From: Alphaproteobacteria bacterium
GTDB lineage: Bacteria; Pseudomonadota; Alphaproteobacteria; JABAAW01; JAHZMA01
NCBI GenBank assembly: GCA_022599575.1
Contig: JAHZMA010000002.1
Coordinates: 1 to 53,430 of the forward strand
Length of the DNA: 53,430 nucleotides
Direction of reading: 5' to 3'
Both the position numbers and the translations under genes were made by a program. Positions 24,131-33,774 of this stretch are shown in pieces. How positions within the stretch are numbered: position 1 is the first letter of the stretch; every line of letters begins with the position of its first letter. Below the pieces are notes generated by a model. The model worked only from the letters and a program-made list of their open reading frames with translations. It was not told the origin of the DNA and did no database searches.

Positions 24131-24145
24131 TTACAAACTATTTAA
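24131..24145 (+). promoter_or_regulatory. Possible CtrA box between miaB and cheA
   Basis: TTAC-N7-TTAA, one mismatch from the CtrA consensus, in the 382-base gap between divergent miaB and cheA. Chance matches are expected in this composition, so this is only a candidate. Confidence 0.2.
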
Positions 24146-24230
24146 GGGCAATATTTTTAGCATTTTTATTGAAAAATAATATAATTTTATCCTACGATAC
24201 GCTTTCATGTTGTTGTTATAGCAAAAAATA

Positions 24231-24239
24231 TGTTATAAT
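24231..24239 (+). promoter_or_regulatory. Extended -10 promoter upstream of cheA
   Basis: TGT-TATAAT with a perfect -10 hexamer at 24234-24239. It would give a leader of about 190 bases before cheA. The remaining 24056-24437 gap is AT-rich and contains no coding frame or RNA gene that I recognise. Confidence 0.4.
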
Positions 24240-24437
24240 GGTAGTCAAACTTTATAAAGAAATTTATTGCAAAATATTGCTATATTTTCCGCTACTGGTC
24301 GCTATATGATGCGGTTGGTTATATTATATATTAGGGTTAATATTGGTTTGGCGTTATTTTTGCAATGGATTTTGGGGTATAACAATATGAAGGTGATGTG
24401 TCATCTTACGAATTGGTTTAGGGAAATGAGGTAAATT

Positions 24438-27400
24438 ATGGATGATTTGTTAAGCGAATTTCTGGCTGAAACTCAAGAATCTATGGAGGAACTAGATACT
24501 GAGTTAGTTAAATTCGAGCAAAATCCTCACGATGAAGAAACATTGTCAAAAATTTTTCGCATTGTGCATACCATCAAAGGTACATGCGGATTTTTGAATT
24601 TACCGCGTTTGGAACGTATTTCGCATGCCGCAGAAACTTTGCTTGGGCAATTTCGTAGTGGTAAATTAGAAGTAAGTGGCAATTTAATTACGCTGGTTCT
24701 GCAATCGCTTGATCGTATTAAAATGATATTAGACGAACTTGCCAAAACCGAGCAAGAGCCTGATGGTGATGACCAAGACCTTATTACAGAGTTGAATGAG
24801 GCCGCTGCCAATACCAGTAAACCTGTTGCAGCAACACCGCAAGCGCCAACTCAAGAAGTAGTGCAGGAAACATTGCAATCAACAGAAGCAAGCCCACCAC
24901 AAAGCCCGACATCGTCAGAAAATACGACAGAAAATATGGCACCGCCAGTTGAACCCGCCCCCATTATTGCTTCCGAACCCGTTTCTATGCAAGCACCAAT
25001 GGCTGATATAGAAATAGAGAATATTTCTATTGTGCCAGAAGATAATAGTGCAGACGATATAGATATCGCGCATGACCCAGAAGCGCAAGTTGGCACAATA
25101 CCGTCATTGGCTGAAGAAATCACAAATGCCGCTGAAATGTTAGTGAATGAAGAAGTGCAACAAACATTGCCAGCAGCCAAAGGTGGTACACCAGCAAAAA
25201 CCACTGGTAATAATGTTGGCGACCATACAGGCGAGAGTAAGGGCGGTGGCGCACAAAATTCGATTCGTGTTTCCGTTGAATTATTAGAAAATTTAATGAC
25301 GATGGTTTCCGAATTGGTGCTCACGCGTAACCAACTTTTGCAATTATTGCGTAACCGTCAAGATACGTCTTTTTCAGGGCCGTTACAACGTTTGAACATC
25401 ATCACATCTGAATTGCAAGAAGGGGTGATGAAAACGCGGATGCAACCGATTGGGAATGCGTGGAATAAATTACCACGTCTGATTCGCGACCTTAACCATG
25501 AATTAGGTAAAAATATCAACCTTAAAATGATTGGTGCGGAAACCGAGCTAGACCGTCAGGTGCTTGAAATTATCAAAGACCCGTTATTACATATGATTCG
25601 CAATTCGGCTGATCATGGCGTTGAAACCCCCGAAGTGCGTGTGCTCGCTCATAAGCCAGAACAGGGTAATATCAATCTACAAGCCTATCATGAGGGTGGG
25701 CATATCATTATTAAAATTGCCGATGATGGTGCAGGTATTGACCCTGATAGAATTAGACAAAAATTGATTAAAAATCATATCGTATCAGATAATGAAGCCA
25801 ATGCGCTCAACGATGCCCAGCTGAATGCTTATATTTTCCACCCCGGCTTTTCTACTGCCGATAAAGTATCATCAGTATCAGGGCGTGGTGTTGGCATGGA
25901 TGTGGTGAAAACCAATATCGATAAAATTGGCGGCACGATTGAATTGCATTCTTTATTAGGGCGTGGCACAACTTTTACCATTAAAATTCCGCTAACATTG
26001 GCGATTGTGCAGGCATTAATTGTAAAATGTGGCATTGAACGTTTTGCCATTCCGCAAATTTCAGTAATGGAATTGGTAAATGTTTCGGATATGTCAGAAC
26101 ATAGAATCGAGCTGATACAACGTACCCCAGTATTGCGCTTGCGTAACAGATTACTGCCGTTATTACCATTGCGTAAAGTATTAGGTGTTAAGCCAAGCGA
26201 ACGCTATAGCAAGACTGATATTCATAGAATTGCATTGGAAATGGTAAATCAGGAGGCTTTGCGGGGATTTATTAAAACGCAAGAAAGTGAGTTTGAAGAG
26301 GCAGCACGGATGGATGAGCGGCTGATAGAAAGTAATGATGATGCTATTGAGCTTGACCATGAAACCTTTCATGATGATGGTGATAGTGATAAAAACATGG
26401 TTGCCGAATCAGAGCATCAACTTGCAATAGCGTCTCATCATAAAAAATTAGACACAGAACATGCGATCGATGAACGCTATATAAGGCAAACCGAAGAACG
26501 TAAAGAAGAAGATACAAAACGTTCTATTAATACGCTAGGTGATGCGAATTTAAGCCAAATTGAGGCAAGTCTTACGCTGGCTGAAAAGCGACAAGTGGGT
26601 CGCTATTTGCAAATTATGCATTCAATTGGTGGCACGATGAATAATTATATTGTGGTTACTAAAGTTGGCAATAATTATTTTGGTATCATTGTTGAGCAAG
26701 TTAATGACACGGAAGAGATTGTGGTTAAGCCTACGGGTAGAATTATTCGTGACATACCTTATTTTAGTGGCAATACAATTTTAGGTGATGGTTCGGTAAT
26801 TATGATTATTGACCCCAATGGCATTGGTCGCGTTGTGGGTGATATTCATATGGGGTCAACATCTGCTGATGATGATCAAGAAAGCGAATTGCAAGATCAT
26901 TCTAAAATGACGCTGTTATTGTTCCAATCAGGCGAAGGTGTTAAAAAAGCCGTGCCGTTAGGTGTGGTGGCACGTTTAGAAGAAATTGATATGCGCGGTG
27001 TGGAATATCCGAACAATCAACCCGCTGTGCAATATCGTGGTAAATTAATGCCGATTGTAACATTAGATAACGAATCAGTGCCAACCGATGGTAAATTTCC
27101 AGTGTTGGTCTTTTCTGATGACACCCATTCTATGGGGCTGATTGTGCAGGAAATTAACGATATTGTGGAAGAACGTTTAGAAGTGCAAATGACGACCGAA
27201 TCACCCGGTATTGTTGGTTCTACCATCATTCGTGGCGAGGCAACCGATATTATTGACCCTGAATTTTACTGGAAAGCAGCATTTACCGAACAATTAGGGC
27301 ATGATTTATACATGAATTCGGTATCAAGGCGGGTAACGCAAACCCACAAGGTGTTATTGATTGATGCCAATGATGTCTATCGTGATTTGGTAGTGCCGTA

Positions 27401-27704
27401 TCTTTCTGCATCGGGGCATCGCGTTACAACCGTTAATTCGGTGCAAGAAGCCAATGAATTACAGCAAAGGCAAGTTCAATTTGATGCGATTATTGCTGAT
27501 ATTGATTCGTTTGGTGAAGAAATATTTAGTTTTGCCAGTCAATTACGCGAAGCAGGCCCATGGTCAACATTACCAATGTTGGCAGTAACTGCAAATGTGC
27601 ATTCTATTGATACTGAGGCAGGTTATATTGCGGGTTTCACCGATTTTATTGTTAAGAGTGACAAGCGCGCCCTCGTGCAAAGCTTGTTAATGTTTAAGAC
27701 ATAA
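24438..27704 (+). CDS. cheA: Hybrid chemotaxis histidine kinase CheA with extra CheW-like and receiver domains
   Basis: Kinase of the chemoreceptor array. The 1088 residues run as follows. An Hpt domain (P1) has His44 in RIVHTIKGTCGF. A Pro/Glu-rich linker spans about 115-270. Dimerisation begins near 275 (LLENLMTMVSELVLTRNQLL). The ATPase has HMIRNSADHGVE, ADDGAGID and SGRGVGMDVVK up to about 515. A CheW-like P5 is split by an insert of about 150 charged residues (585-733), then resumes at NYIVVTKVGNNYFGIIVEQVND. A second CheW-like domain spans about 823-942. A receiver spans 968-1088 with Asp1021, but its acidic pocket reads IDAND. GAGGT precedes the ATG. No separate cheW stands before cheY. 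Confidence 0.93.
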   Translation: MDDLLSEFLAETQESMEELDTELVKFEQNPHDEETLSKIFRIVHTIKGTCGFLNLPRLERISHAAETLLGQFRSGKLEVSGNLITLVLQSLDRIKMILDELAKTEQEPDGDDQDLITELNEAAANTSKPVAATPQAPTQEVVQETLQSTEASPPQSPTSSENTTENMAPPVEPAPIIASEPVSMQAPMADIEIENISIVPEDNSADDIDIAHDPEAQVGTIPSLAEEITNAAEMLVNEEVQQTLPAAKGGTPAKTTGNNVGDHTGESKGGGAQNSIRVSVELLENLMTMVSELVLTRNQLLQLLRNRQDTSFSGPLQRLNIITSELQEGVMKTRMQPIGNAWNKLPRLIRDLNHELGKNINLKMIGAETELDRQVLEIIKDPLLHMIRNSADHGVETPEVRVLAHKPEQGNINLQAYHEGGHIIIKIADDGAGIDPDRIRQKLIKNHIVSDNEANALNDAQLNAYIFHPGFSTADKVSSVSGRGVGMDVVKTNIDKIGGTIELHSLLGRGTTFTIKIPLTLAIVQALIVKCGIERFAIPQISVMELVNVSDMSEHRIELIQRTPVLRLRNRLLPLLPLRKVLGVKPSERYSKTDIHRIALEMVNQEALRGFIKTQESEFEEAARMDERLIESNDDAIELDHETFHDDGDSDKNMVAESEHQLAIASHHKKLDTEHAIDERYIRQTEERKEEDTKRSINTLGDANLSQIEASLTLAEKRQVGRYLQIMHSIGGTMNNYIVVTKVGNNYFGIIVEQVNDTEEIVVKPTGRIIRDIPYFSGNTILGDGSVIMIIDPNGIGRVVGDIHMGSTSADDDQESELQDHSKMTLLLFQSGEGVKKAVPLGVVARLEEIDMRGVEYPNNQPAVQYRGKLMPIVTLDNESVPTDGKFPVLVFSDDTHSMGLIVQEINDIVEERLEVQMTTESPGIVGSTIIRGEATDIIDPEFYWKAAFTEQLGHDLYMNSVSRRVTQTHKVLLIDANDVYRDLVVPYLSASGHRVTTVNSVQEANELQQRQVQFDAIIADIDSFGEEIFSFASQLREAGPWSTLPMLAVTANVHSIDTEAGYIAGFTDFIVKSDKRALVQSLLMFKT

Positions 27705-27768
27705 ATTTGTATTATGATGGACTTTTACGATTTTAACGTAATATTTACTCTTTCCTATCGCTTAATAC

Positions 27769-27797
27769 TTGACATGCACGTCATTTCTTAATATTAA
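27769..27797 (+). promoter_or_regulatory. Promoter of cheY
   Basis: TTGACA (27769-27774), 17 bases, TATTAA (27792-27797): perfect -35 and a -10 with four of six matches, in the 127-base gap after cheA. It suggests that cheY, cheB and cheR can be transcribed apart from cheA. Confidence 0.55.
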
Positions 27798-27831
27798 GGT
27801 TAAGCTAACTTATTCGTGAAGGAATTGATAA

Positions 27832-28200
27832 ATGCCGAAGCAATGTTTGGTCGTTGATGATTCGAAAATTGTTCGTATCATGGCGCGCAAGATTATTGAA
27901 GAAATTGGTCTTGATGTGCGTGAAGCTGAAAATGGCCAAGAGGCTTTTGATGCATGCACCGAATTGATGCCAGATGTAATTCTGCTTGATTGGAACATGC
28001 CAGTGATGTCTGGAATTGATTTTTTGAAAAAATTCAGAGCCGAAGGTAACAGCCAGAATACCAAGGTTATTTTTTGTACCACCGAAAGTGATGCAGATCA
28101 TGTCAAAGAAGGCATGGATGCAGGTGCCAATGAATATATCATGAAACCGTTTGATGAGGCGATTATCAAAAGCAAATTCTCTGAAATAGGTATTTTGTAA
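27832..28200 (+). CDS. cheY: Chemotaxis response regulator CheY
   Basis: Single receiver domain that carries the phosphoryl signal to the flagellar motor. The 122 residues have the acidic pair Asp9-Asp10, phospho-acceptor Asp53 (LLDWNMPVMSG), the Thr pair at 83-84 and Lys105 (YIMKPF). GAAGGA 7 bases before the ATG supports the start. Confidence 0.93.
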   Translation: MPKQCLVVDDSKIVRIMARKIIEEIGLDVREAENGQEAFDACTELMPDVILLDWNMPVMSGIDFLKKFRAEGNSQNTKVIFCTTESDADHVKEGMDAGANEYIMKPFDEAIIKSKFSEIGIL

Positions 28201-28206
28201 TTTTGT

Positions 28207-28233
28207 GTTAAAAATTTATCAAATATTTTTAAC
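28207..28233. other. Perfect 9-bp AT-rich hairpin between cheY and cheB
   Basis: GTTAAAAAT and ATTTTTAAC pair perfectly around a 9-base loop, 6 bases after the cheY stop. The stem is mostly A-T and has no proper T-run after it, so it is more likely a processing or stability element than a strong terminator. Confidence 0.4.
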
Positions 28234-28264
28234 ATTTGCTTTTGAATAATAAGGGCGCAAACGA

Positions 28265-29887
28265 ATGAGTGGCTCTTTATCCCGACCAGCCAGTGACGAT
28301 GTCATCAATGTTATGGTTGTTGATGATGCGCCTATTGTACGTAAATTTTACCTCAAAATGCTGGAAAACAATCCGCATATTGAGGTTGTCGCGATTGCTG
28401 AAAATGGTTTAGACGCACTGATTAAGCAACGTCGCTATGATGTAGATGTTGTGGTTTTAGATATTGAGATGCCAGTGATGAACGGGCTTGAGGCCTTAAC
28501 CAAACTGCTTTATCACGACCCAGAACTTATGGTGCTTATTTCATCTACCTTAAATTGGGAAAATGCCGAAATTACGCATATTGCGCTCAATCATGGTGCG
28601 GCCGATTATTTAGAAAAGCCAAGCGCGGTAAGGCGTAATTTAAGTGCTGAAGAATTCCAAGATTATATGAATGAAAAAATTATGACATTGGGGCTTAAAA
28701 GGCGACAAGCTTTGCTACGTGATGCCAAATATAGTGATGCCATCGAAAAGAAACGCGAACAGCTTGGTAAATCATATGATTATAGTGAAGAAGCAAAGCA
28801 GGAAAAGCAAGTTCAGGCACTTAATGACGAAACAACGAAGAAAGTTAAATATATGTTTCGTGATAAACCATTGGAACAAGATGATGGGCAAAAAGATGAT
28901 GAAGAATATATAAAAAAAATTCAACAAATTGATAAAAAAGCACCGCCTCATCGGCAGATTGATGCACAATTAACGTCTCAAAAACAAGATAATATTCCAA
29001 AAATAGAAAAAATTGCTAAAAAGCCTTCATCATTGAGACCATCTATAAAAACTGTATTGAAACCAGCGATTCAAAAAAATATAGCGTCACAACAAGTGAT
29101 AGATGATAAGAAAAATACCAGTGATAAAATAAATGTTTCACAGGTGTCGCCACCAAAAGCGCCACCACCGCCACCAATATCGCCACCGCCAATAAAGAAA
29201 GCCGAACCTAAAACTGAAGAGGTGAAGCGCAATCACCGAATTTTTGTTTCGGCAAAACAAGCAACCGAAGCAGTCAGAAGTGATATTTCATTACGAAACT
29301 TACCTGCTAATTTTACGCCTAAAGCGATTGCATTAGCGGCTTCTACAGGCGGACCGCCTTTGGTACAAAAATTAGTACCAGAATTGGCGCAATTAAATTT
29401 ACCAATTTTTTTAACACAACATATGCCAAATTTTTTTACAGGCGTGCTGGCTGACCAAATTGCTACCCGCAATAATCTTGATGTGCAAGAAGTGTTTGAA
29501 AAAGAACTCACAGTTACGGATAATGGTATTTATATCGCGCATGGTGGTAGCCATTTGGGGGTTAAGAAGGAAAATAATCGAATTGTGGCTTATGAAGATA
29601 CCGATAGCCCACCGCAACATTGCTGTAAACCTTCGGTTGAGGTGATGGTAGAACATATGATGCAGGTTTATGGTAAAGATATTTTAATGATTGTGTTGAC
29701 TGGCATGGGACGCGATGGCAGTATAATGGCTGAAAATTTGGCTGATAAGGGCGGTGTTGTTGTGGTGCAAGACCAAGAATCATCACTGATTTGGGGGATG
29801 CCGGGGACAATTGCAACAAAAGGTGTGGCAACAAAAGTTTTAGCACCACAAGAAATATTATCATGGTGTAAAACACTAATAAAATGA
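28265..29887 (+). CDS. cheB: Protein-glutamate methylesterase CheB with long linker
   Basis: Demethylates chemoreceptors for adaptation when phosphorylated by CheA. The receiver covers about residues 1-145 with Asp20-Asp21 and phospho-acceptor Asp66 (VLDIEMPVMNG). The methylesterase domain starts near 350. Its catalytic triad is complete: Ser360 (AASTGGPP), His386 (TQHMPNFF) and Asp484 (GMGRDG). The protein has 540 residues against about 350 normally. The excess is a Lys/Gln/Asp-rich linker (about 150-340) ending in a proline stretch. AAGGGCG lies 6 bases before the ATG. Confidence 0.93.
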   Translation: MSGSLSRPASDDVINVMVVDDAPIVRKFYLKMLENNPHIEVVAIAENGLDALIKQRRYDVDVVVLDIEMPVMNGLEALTKLLYHDPELMVLISSTLNWENAEITHIALNHGAADYLEKPSAVRRNLSAEEFQDYMNEKIMTLGLKRRQALLRDAKYSDAIEKKREQLGKSYDYSEEAKQEKQVQALNDETTKKVKYMFRDKPLEQDDGQKDDEEYIKKIQQIDKKAPPHRQIDAQLTSQKQDNIPKIEKIAKKPSSLRPSIKTVLKPAIQKNIASQQVIDDKKNTSDKINVSQVSPPKAPPPPPISPPPIKKAEPKTEEVKRNHRIFVSAKQATEAVRSDISLRNLPANFTPKAIALAASTGGPPLVQKLVPELAQLNLPIFLTQHMPNFFTGVLADQIATRNNLDVQEVFEKELTVTDNGIYIAHGGSHLGVKKENNRIVAYEDTDSPPQHCCKPSVEVMVEHMMQVYGKDILMIVLTGMGRDGSIMAENLADKGGVVVVQDQESSLIWGMPGTIATKGVATKVLAPQEILSWCKTLIK

Positions 29888-29899
29888 TGGGTGCGCGTA

Positions 29900-30751
29900 A
29901 TGTCGTTTGATGAAATATTGGCAGCCATCGCTAAAATGATGGAAGAGCGAACGGGCGTTGTTACCAATAGTGACAATTTACAAATCTTAAAAAATAAAAT
30001 CATGCAATTTTGCCTGATACATACCGAATTTAAGACGCAAGAAGAGCTGGTTAAACATATTGCCAGCCATTCCTTTAATGATGAAAAATTACAAGATGAT
30101 TTGGTGGAACATTTGCTTAATCATGAAACTGCTTTTTACCGTGATAAGCCTGCATTTCAAACGTTCCAAAATTTCATTTTGCCACAATTACTACAGCAAA
30201 AAAGACCATCGGACCCGATAAGAATATTATCAACCGCCTGTTCTAGTGGGCAAGAAGCCTATTCTTTGGCATTAATTTGCGTTAAAGAACAGGCAAAAAT
30301 TGGCGACAGACAAATTAAAATTTATGGCTCTGATGTTTCTGATCAAACATTGCAGCGGGCGCAATCGGGAATTTATTCTAAATTAGAGGTGCAACGTGGG
30401 CTACCGATTGTAGAATTGATTGAGTATTTTGAGCAGCTTAACTTGAATAGTTGGCAGTTAAAAGAGCATATTCGGTCAAAAGTATCATTTTTTCAACATA
30501 ATTTATTTGAACCCATGCCACCAAATATTAATTTTCAATTCGATTTTATTTTATGCCGAAATGTGTTAATTTATTTTCGTAACGAAAATCGACCAAAAGT
30601 GTTGAAATTGTTGCATAATATACTTAAACCTGAAGGCTATATAATGTTTGGTAGTAGTGAAAGCATGTTTAGTAATCGTGATTTTTTTCGGCCTATTAGT
30701 GACAAAACCGATTATTTGATTTATCAAAGAGCGGAGTCTGTTGATGTTTAA
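29900..30751 (+). CDS. cheR: Chemotaxis protein methyltransferase CheR
   Basis: Methylates chemoreceptor glutamates using S-adenosylmethionine. The 283 residues contain HETAFYRDKPAFQTF, the SAM-binding ILSTACSSGQEAYSLAL, FDFILCRNVLIYF and a C-terminal MFGSSESM. I use the ATG at 29900; the frame is open to a GTG at 29891. Last of the che genes; ftsE begins 24 bases on. Confidence 0.93.
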   Translation: MSFDEILAAIAKMMEERTGVVTNSDNLQILKNKIMQFCLIHTEFKTQEELVKHIASHSFNDEKLQDDLVEHLLNHETAFYRDKPAFQTFQNFILPQLLQQKRPSDPIRILSTACSSGQEAYSLALICVKEQAKIGDRQIKIYGSDVSDQTLQRAQSGIYSKLEVQRGLPIVELIEYFEQLNLNSWQLKEHIRSKVSFFQHNLFEPMPPNINFQFDFILCRNVLIYFRNENRPKVLKLLHNILKPEGYIMFGSSESMFSNRDFFRPISDKTDYLIYQRAESVDV

Positions 30752-30775
30752 CCCGATTAATGACATGTGAAAAAT

Positions 30776-31471
30776 ATGGCAGTCATTAGATTTGAAAATG
30801 TGGGTATGCGTTATGGCGCTGGTGAAGAGATTTTGCATGATTTGAATTTTGAAGTTGAAGAAGGTGCTTTTTTGTATTTAACGGGTGTAAGTGGTGCTGG
30901 TAAAACAACTCTGATGCGACTCATGTATCTTGCCCATAAGCCTAGTCGCGGTTTAATTCATATGTTTGGCAGTGATACCGCCACTTTACGGCGCAAACAA
31001 TTGCCAGAATTTCGACGCAAAATAGGGGTGGTATTTCAAGATTTTCGTCTGCTTAATCATCTTTCGGCGTTTGATAATATCGCACTTCCCTTACGGTTGC
31101 GTGGCACGGCTGAAGATAAAATTAAAAGAAATGTCAGTGAATTGATGGAATGGGTGGAATTAACCAACCATTTTAACGCTTACCCGCTAACACTTTCGGG
31201 CGGACAACAGCAAAGAGTGGCGATTGCGCGTGCTGTTATTACCAATCCTAAATTATTACTTGCCGATGAGCCAACGGGTAATGTTGATGATAATATTGCT
31301 AAAAAATTACTTTATTTGTTCGAACAGTTGAATCGTAATGGCACAAGTGTCATTATTGCTACGCATAATCAACGTTTATTGACGCAACATCCGCATACCA
31401 TGTTGATGCTAAAAAATGGCATGGCACAGCTAGTGACGCGTAAAAGAATGGTGAAAAAAAATGAATATTAG
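30776..31471 (+). CDS. ftsE: Cell division ATP-binding protein FtsE
   Basis: ABC-type ATPase that with FtsX links the division ring to cell-wall hydrolases. The 231 residues have Walker A (GVSGAGKTT), [22 protein letters not shown], the signature [15 protein letters not shown] and Walker B ([12 protein letters not shown]). The first well-placed ATG (30776) is used; a GTG at 30767 would add three residues. Neither has a clear ribosome site. The 3' end overlaps ftsX by 11 bases. Confidence 0.93.
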   Translation: MAVIRFENVGMRYGAGEEILHDLNFEVEEGAFLYLTGVSGAGKTTLMRLMYLAHKPSRGLIHMFGSDTATLRRKQLPEFRRKIGVVFQDFRLLNHLSAFDNIALPLRLRGTAEDKIKRNVSELMEWVELTNHFNAYPLTLSGGQQQRVAIARAVITNPKLLLADEPTGNVDDNIAKKLLYLFEQLNRNGTSVIIATHNQRLLTQHPHTMLMLKNGMAQLVTRKRMVKKNEY

Positions 31472-32366
31472 AACCAGTCAAGATATCCCGCTGGCGCAAG
31501 ACAAGGCGAATCACTTATTGCCATGGATTGTTGGCTTTATGACCTTTATGGCAGTGCTGATGATGACAAGCGGTTTGGTGGTTGGCAATATTTCGCAATT
31601 ATGGCAAAATGATTTAACAGGCAAAGTAACAGTTATTATCGATTCTTCTAGTGATGCGCTTGCCCCCGATGAACAACAGGCGCGCTTACAACAAACGCAA
31701 TTATTGATTGGTGAGCTAGAATTATTACCCGAAATTGTGAGCGCACGTGTTATTGACAACAAGGAATTGAAACAATTATTGGTGCCTTGGTTCGGTGAAG
31801 CTGCCAATGTTGATGGTTTACCATTACCAGTTTTGATTGATGTCACTATGGTTAAAATTAATGCCGAAAATTTAGAAACGGTGCGCGCCCGATTGCACCA
31901 ATTAAGCCCGCGTGCGGTGTTAGACGACCATAATGTCTGGCGACAAAGATTGGTAAGGCTTGCTGGTGCATTTCAAGTGGTGGCCTATTTATCTATCATC
32001 GTGGTGATTATAACGGCGGCAATTATGATTATTTTTGCGGTGCGCGCCGCTATGAGCACCCATGCTGAAATTATAGAATTATTACATTTATTCGGTGCTG
32101 AAGATAATTACTTGTTAAAACAATTCTTAAATAATATCGTTGCGGCAACATGGTTGGGCGCATTGCCCGGCTTTTTCATTGCCATTTTTGTGATTGTGAT
32201 TGTTCGTTTTATTGCTGGTAGTGCGGTGATTAATTGGTTGCCTTTATTTATTTTAGAAATATGGCAATGGCCAATATCATTGCTATTGCCGATTATATTT
32301 GTCATATTAGCGATTATTACAACGCGTATTACTGTTCAAACTCAATTAGCAAGGTCAATGCCATGA
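31461..32366 (+). CDS. ftsX: Cell division protein FtsX
   Basis: Membrane partner of FtsE. The 301 residues show the FtsX layout: a cytoplasmic N-terminus, a first membrane segment near residue 25, and a periplasmic domain. Three more segments follow (VVAYLSIIVVIITAAIMIIFAV; TWLGALPGFFIAIFVIVIV; LLPIIFVILAIITT). AEIIELLHLFGAEDNYLLKQF is the typical coupling segment. The stop overlaps the next ATG (ATGA). Confidence 0.9.
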   Translation: MNIRTSQDIPLAQDKANHLLPWIVGFMTFMAVLMMTSGLVVGNISQLWQNDLTGKVTVIIDSSSDALAPDEQQARLQQTQLLIGELELLPEIVSARVIDNKELKQLLVPWFGEAANVDGLPLPVLIDVTMVKINAENLETVRARLHQLSPRAVLDDHNVWRQRLVRLAGAFQVVAYLSIIVVIITAAIMIIFAVRAAMSTHAEIIELLHLFGAEDNYLLKQFLNNIVAATWLGALPGFFIAIFVIVIVRFIAGSAVINWLPLFILEIWQWPISLLLPIIFVILAIITTRITVQTQLARSMP

Positions 32367-33040
32367 GCCGTAGAAGTAGATTAAGGGCGCAAAGACGTAG
32401 AAGATTAATCGGTGCAATCATTTTTGCTACCGTGCCAATTGGTTGGGCGGTTGGATTGTGGATATTTTCTGCCAATTTACCACAACCATTAGAACAAGAA
32501 AATATTACCCGCATGGTGGAATCGCGCGCAGATACCATTTTGGTGTTTACGGGTGGTAATAATCGGTTGAATACGGGGTTTAAATTATTAAAGAACAATC
32601 ATGCCAATCAGCTTTTCATTTCTGGAGTGCATCGCGGGGTTGATGTTGTTAGTCTTATTAAAAATTTTAGTGATGCCAATAACCCTGTTTTATGCTGTGT
32701 CACGCTTGGTTATAATGCAGATGATACTTATGGCAATGCTAAAGAAAGTTTAAGTTGGATTCGTGCTAATAAATATCAAAGAGTGATATTGGTTACTTCT
32801 AGCTATCATATGCCCCGCAGTCTGTATTATTTGCGAAAAGCTGATTTTCCGCTGTCAATTTATAGCTATCCTGTTTTGTCGGAATATGCCGATAATAATA
32901 GATGGGGCGATTTACCGGGGACACGTGCGCTTATTATTTCGGAATATAATAAATATCTTATCACTGTTATATCAGGCTTTTTCGGTCGCATTGATTATGA
33001 TAATCCGCCATCGATTGATTCATTCACACCATTGCCGTAA
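32363..33040 (+). CDS. YdcF/SanA-like DUF218 envelope protein
   Basis: Conserved envelope protein whose role is unsettled. The start at 32363 overlaps the ftsX stop and gives a basic N-terminus (MSRRSRLRAQRRRRL) then a membrane anchor. The DUF218 core reads ADTILVFTGGNNRLNTGFKLL, LFISGV, GNAKESLSWI and VILVTSSYHMPRSLYYL. The frame is open to 32234 inside ftsX, but the coupled start is far more likely. Position between ftsX and plsC is conserved in alphaproteobacteria. Confidence 0.87.
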   Translation: MSRRSRLRAQRRRRLIGAIIFATVPIGWAVGLWIFSANLPQPLEQENITRMVESRADTILVFTGGNNRLNTGFKLLKNNHANQLFISGVHRGVDVVSLIKNFSDANNPVLCCVTLGYNADDTYGNAKESLSWIRANKYQRVILVTSSYHMPRSLYYLRKADFPLSIYSYPVLSEYADNNRWGDLPGTRALIISEYNKYLITVISGFFGRIDYDNPPSIDSFTPLP

Positions 33041-33057
33041 ATCTATAACGTAAACCT

Positions 33058-33774
33058 ATGATACAGGCAGTTAAAAAAGCAATTTTCTGGTTGAGCGTCA
33101 TCATTATGACGCTTGGTTTTTCTGCGGTGTTTTACTGGATGATACTCCTACCTGCCAAAAAGCCTCTTATCTGGGTATCGCGGCAATGGTTAAAAGGTTT
33201 TTTACTATTAGTCAGGCTTATTTGGAATATCCGTTACCAGTTAAAAGATATTCATTATGTGCCAAAGAATGAGGCCGTTATTATTGCCAGCAAACATCAA
33301 TCCTTGTTAGAAACATTTATTTTTTTCCTACATATCCCTAATTTTTCATTTATCTTAAAGCGCGAATTATTATGGATACCCTTATGGGGTTGGTGGCTTG
33401 CACGTACAGGGCGCACAATTGCGATTGATAGAAGTTCGGGCATTAAAGCATTGCATAAGATGCTCAACCTTACTGAAATATTTAAGCAAAAAAAGCAGGC
33501 GATTATTATCTATCCCGAAGGCACGCGCGGCTTGCCACAACAACAATTACCGCTCAAAGGTGGTGTAGGCGCAATTTATCAAAAATTACAAATTCCGATT
33601 GTGCCAGTGGCATTAAATTCAGGTTGCTTTTTTCCAAAAAAAGGCAAAATAAAGTCAGGAATTGCCACTATCCAATTTTTACCGCCCATTCAAGCGGGCA
33701 TAGCGAAAAAAGAAATAATGGCACAATTAGCGGATATTTTGCATCAGGAATCGCTCAAATTATTACCGAAATGA
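33058..33774 (+). CDS. plsC: 1-acyl-sn-glycerol-3-phosphate acyltransferase
   Basis: Adds the second acyl chain to make phosphatidic acid. The 238 residues begin with a membrane segment. Acyltransferase block I reads ASKHQSLLETF (H-x4-E in place of the classical H-x4-D, a variant I recall from alphaproteobacterial members), followed by IAIDRSSGIKALH and IIIYPEGTRG. The last 31 bases overlap the convergent SDR gene. Confidence 0.88.
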   Translation: MIQAVKKAIFWLSVIIMTLGFSAVFYWMILLPAKKPLIWVSRQWLKGFLLLVRLIWNIRYQLKDIHYVPKNEAVIIASKHQSLLETFIFFLHIPNFSFILKRELLWIPLWGWWLARTGRTIAIDRSSGIKALHKMLNLTEIFKQKKQAIIIYPEGTRGLPQQQLPLKGGVGAIYQKLQIPIVPVALNSGCFFPKKGKIKSGIATIQFLPPIQAGIAKKEIMAQLADILHQESLKLLPK

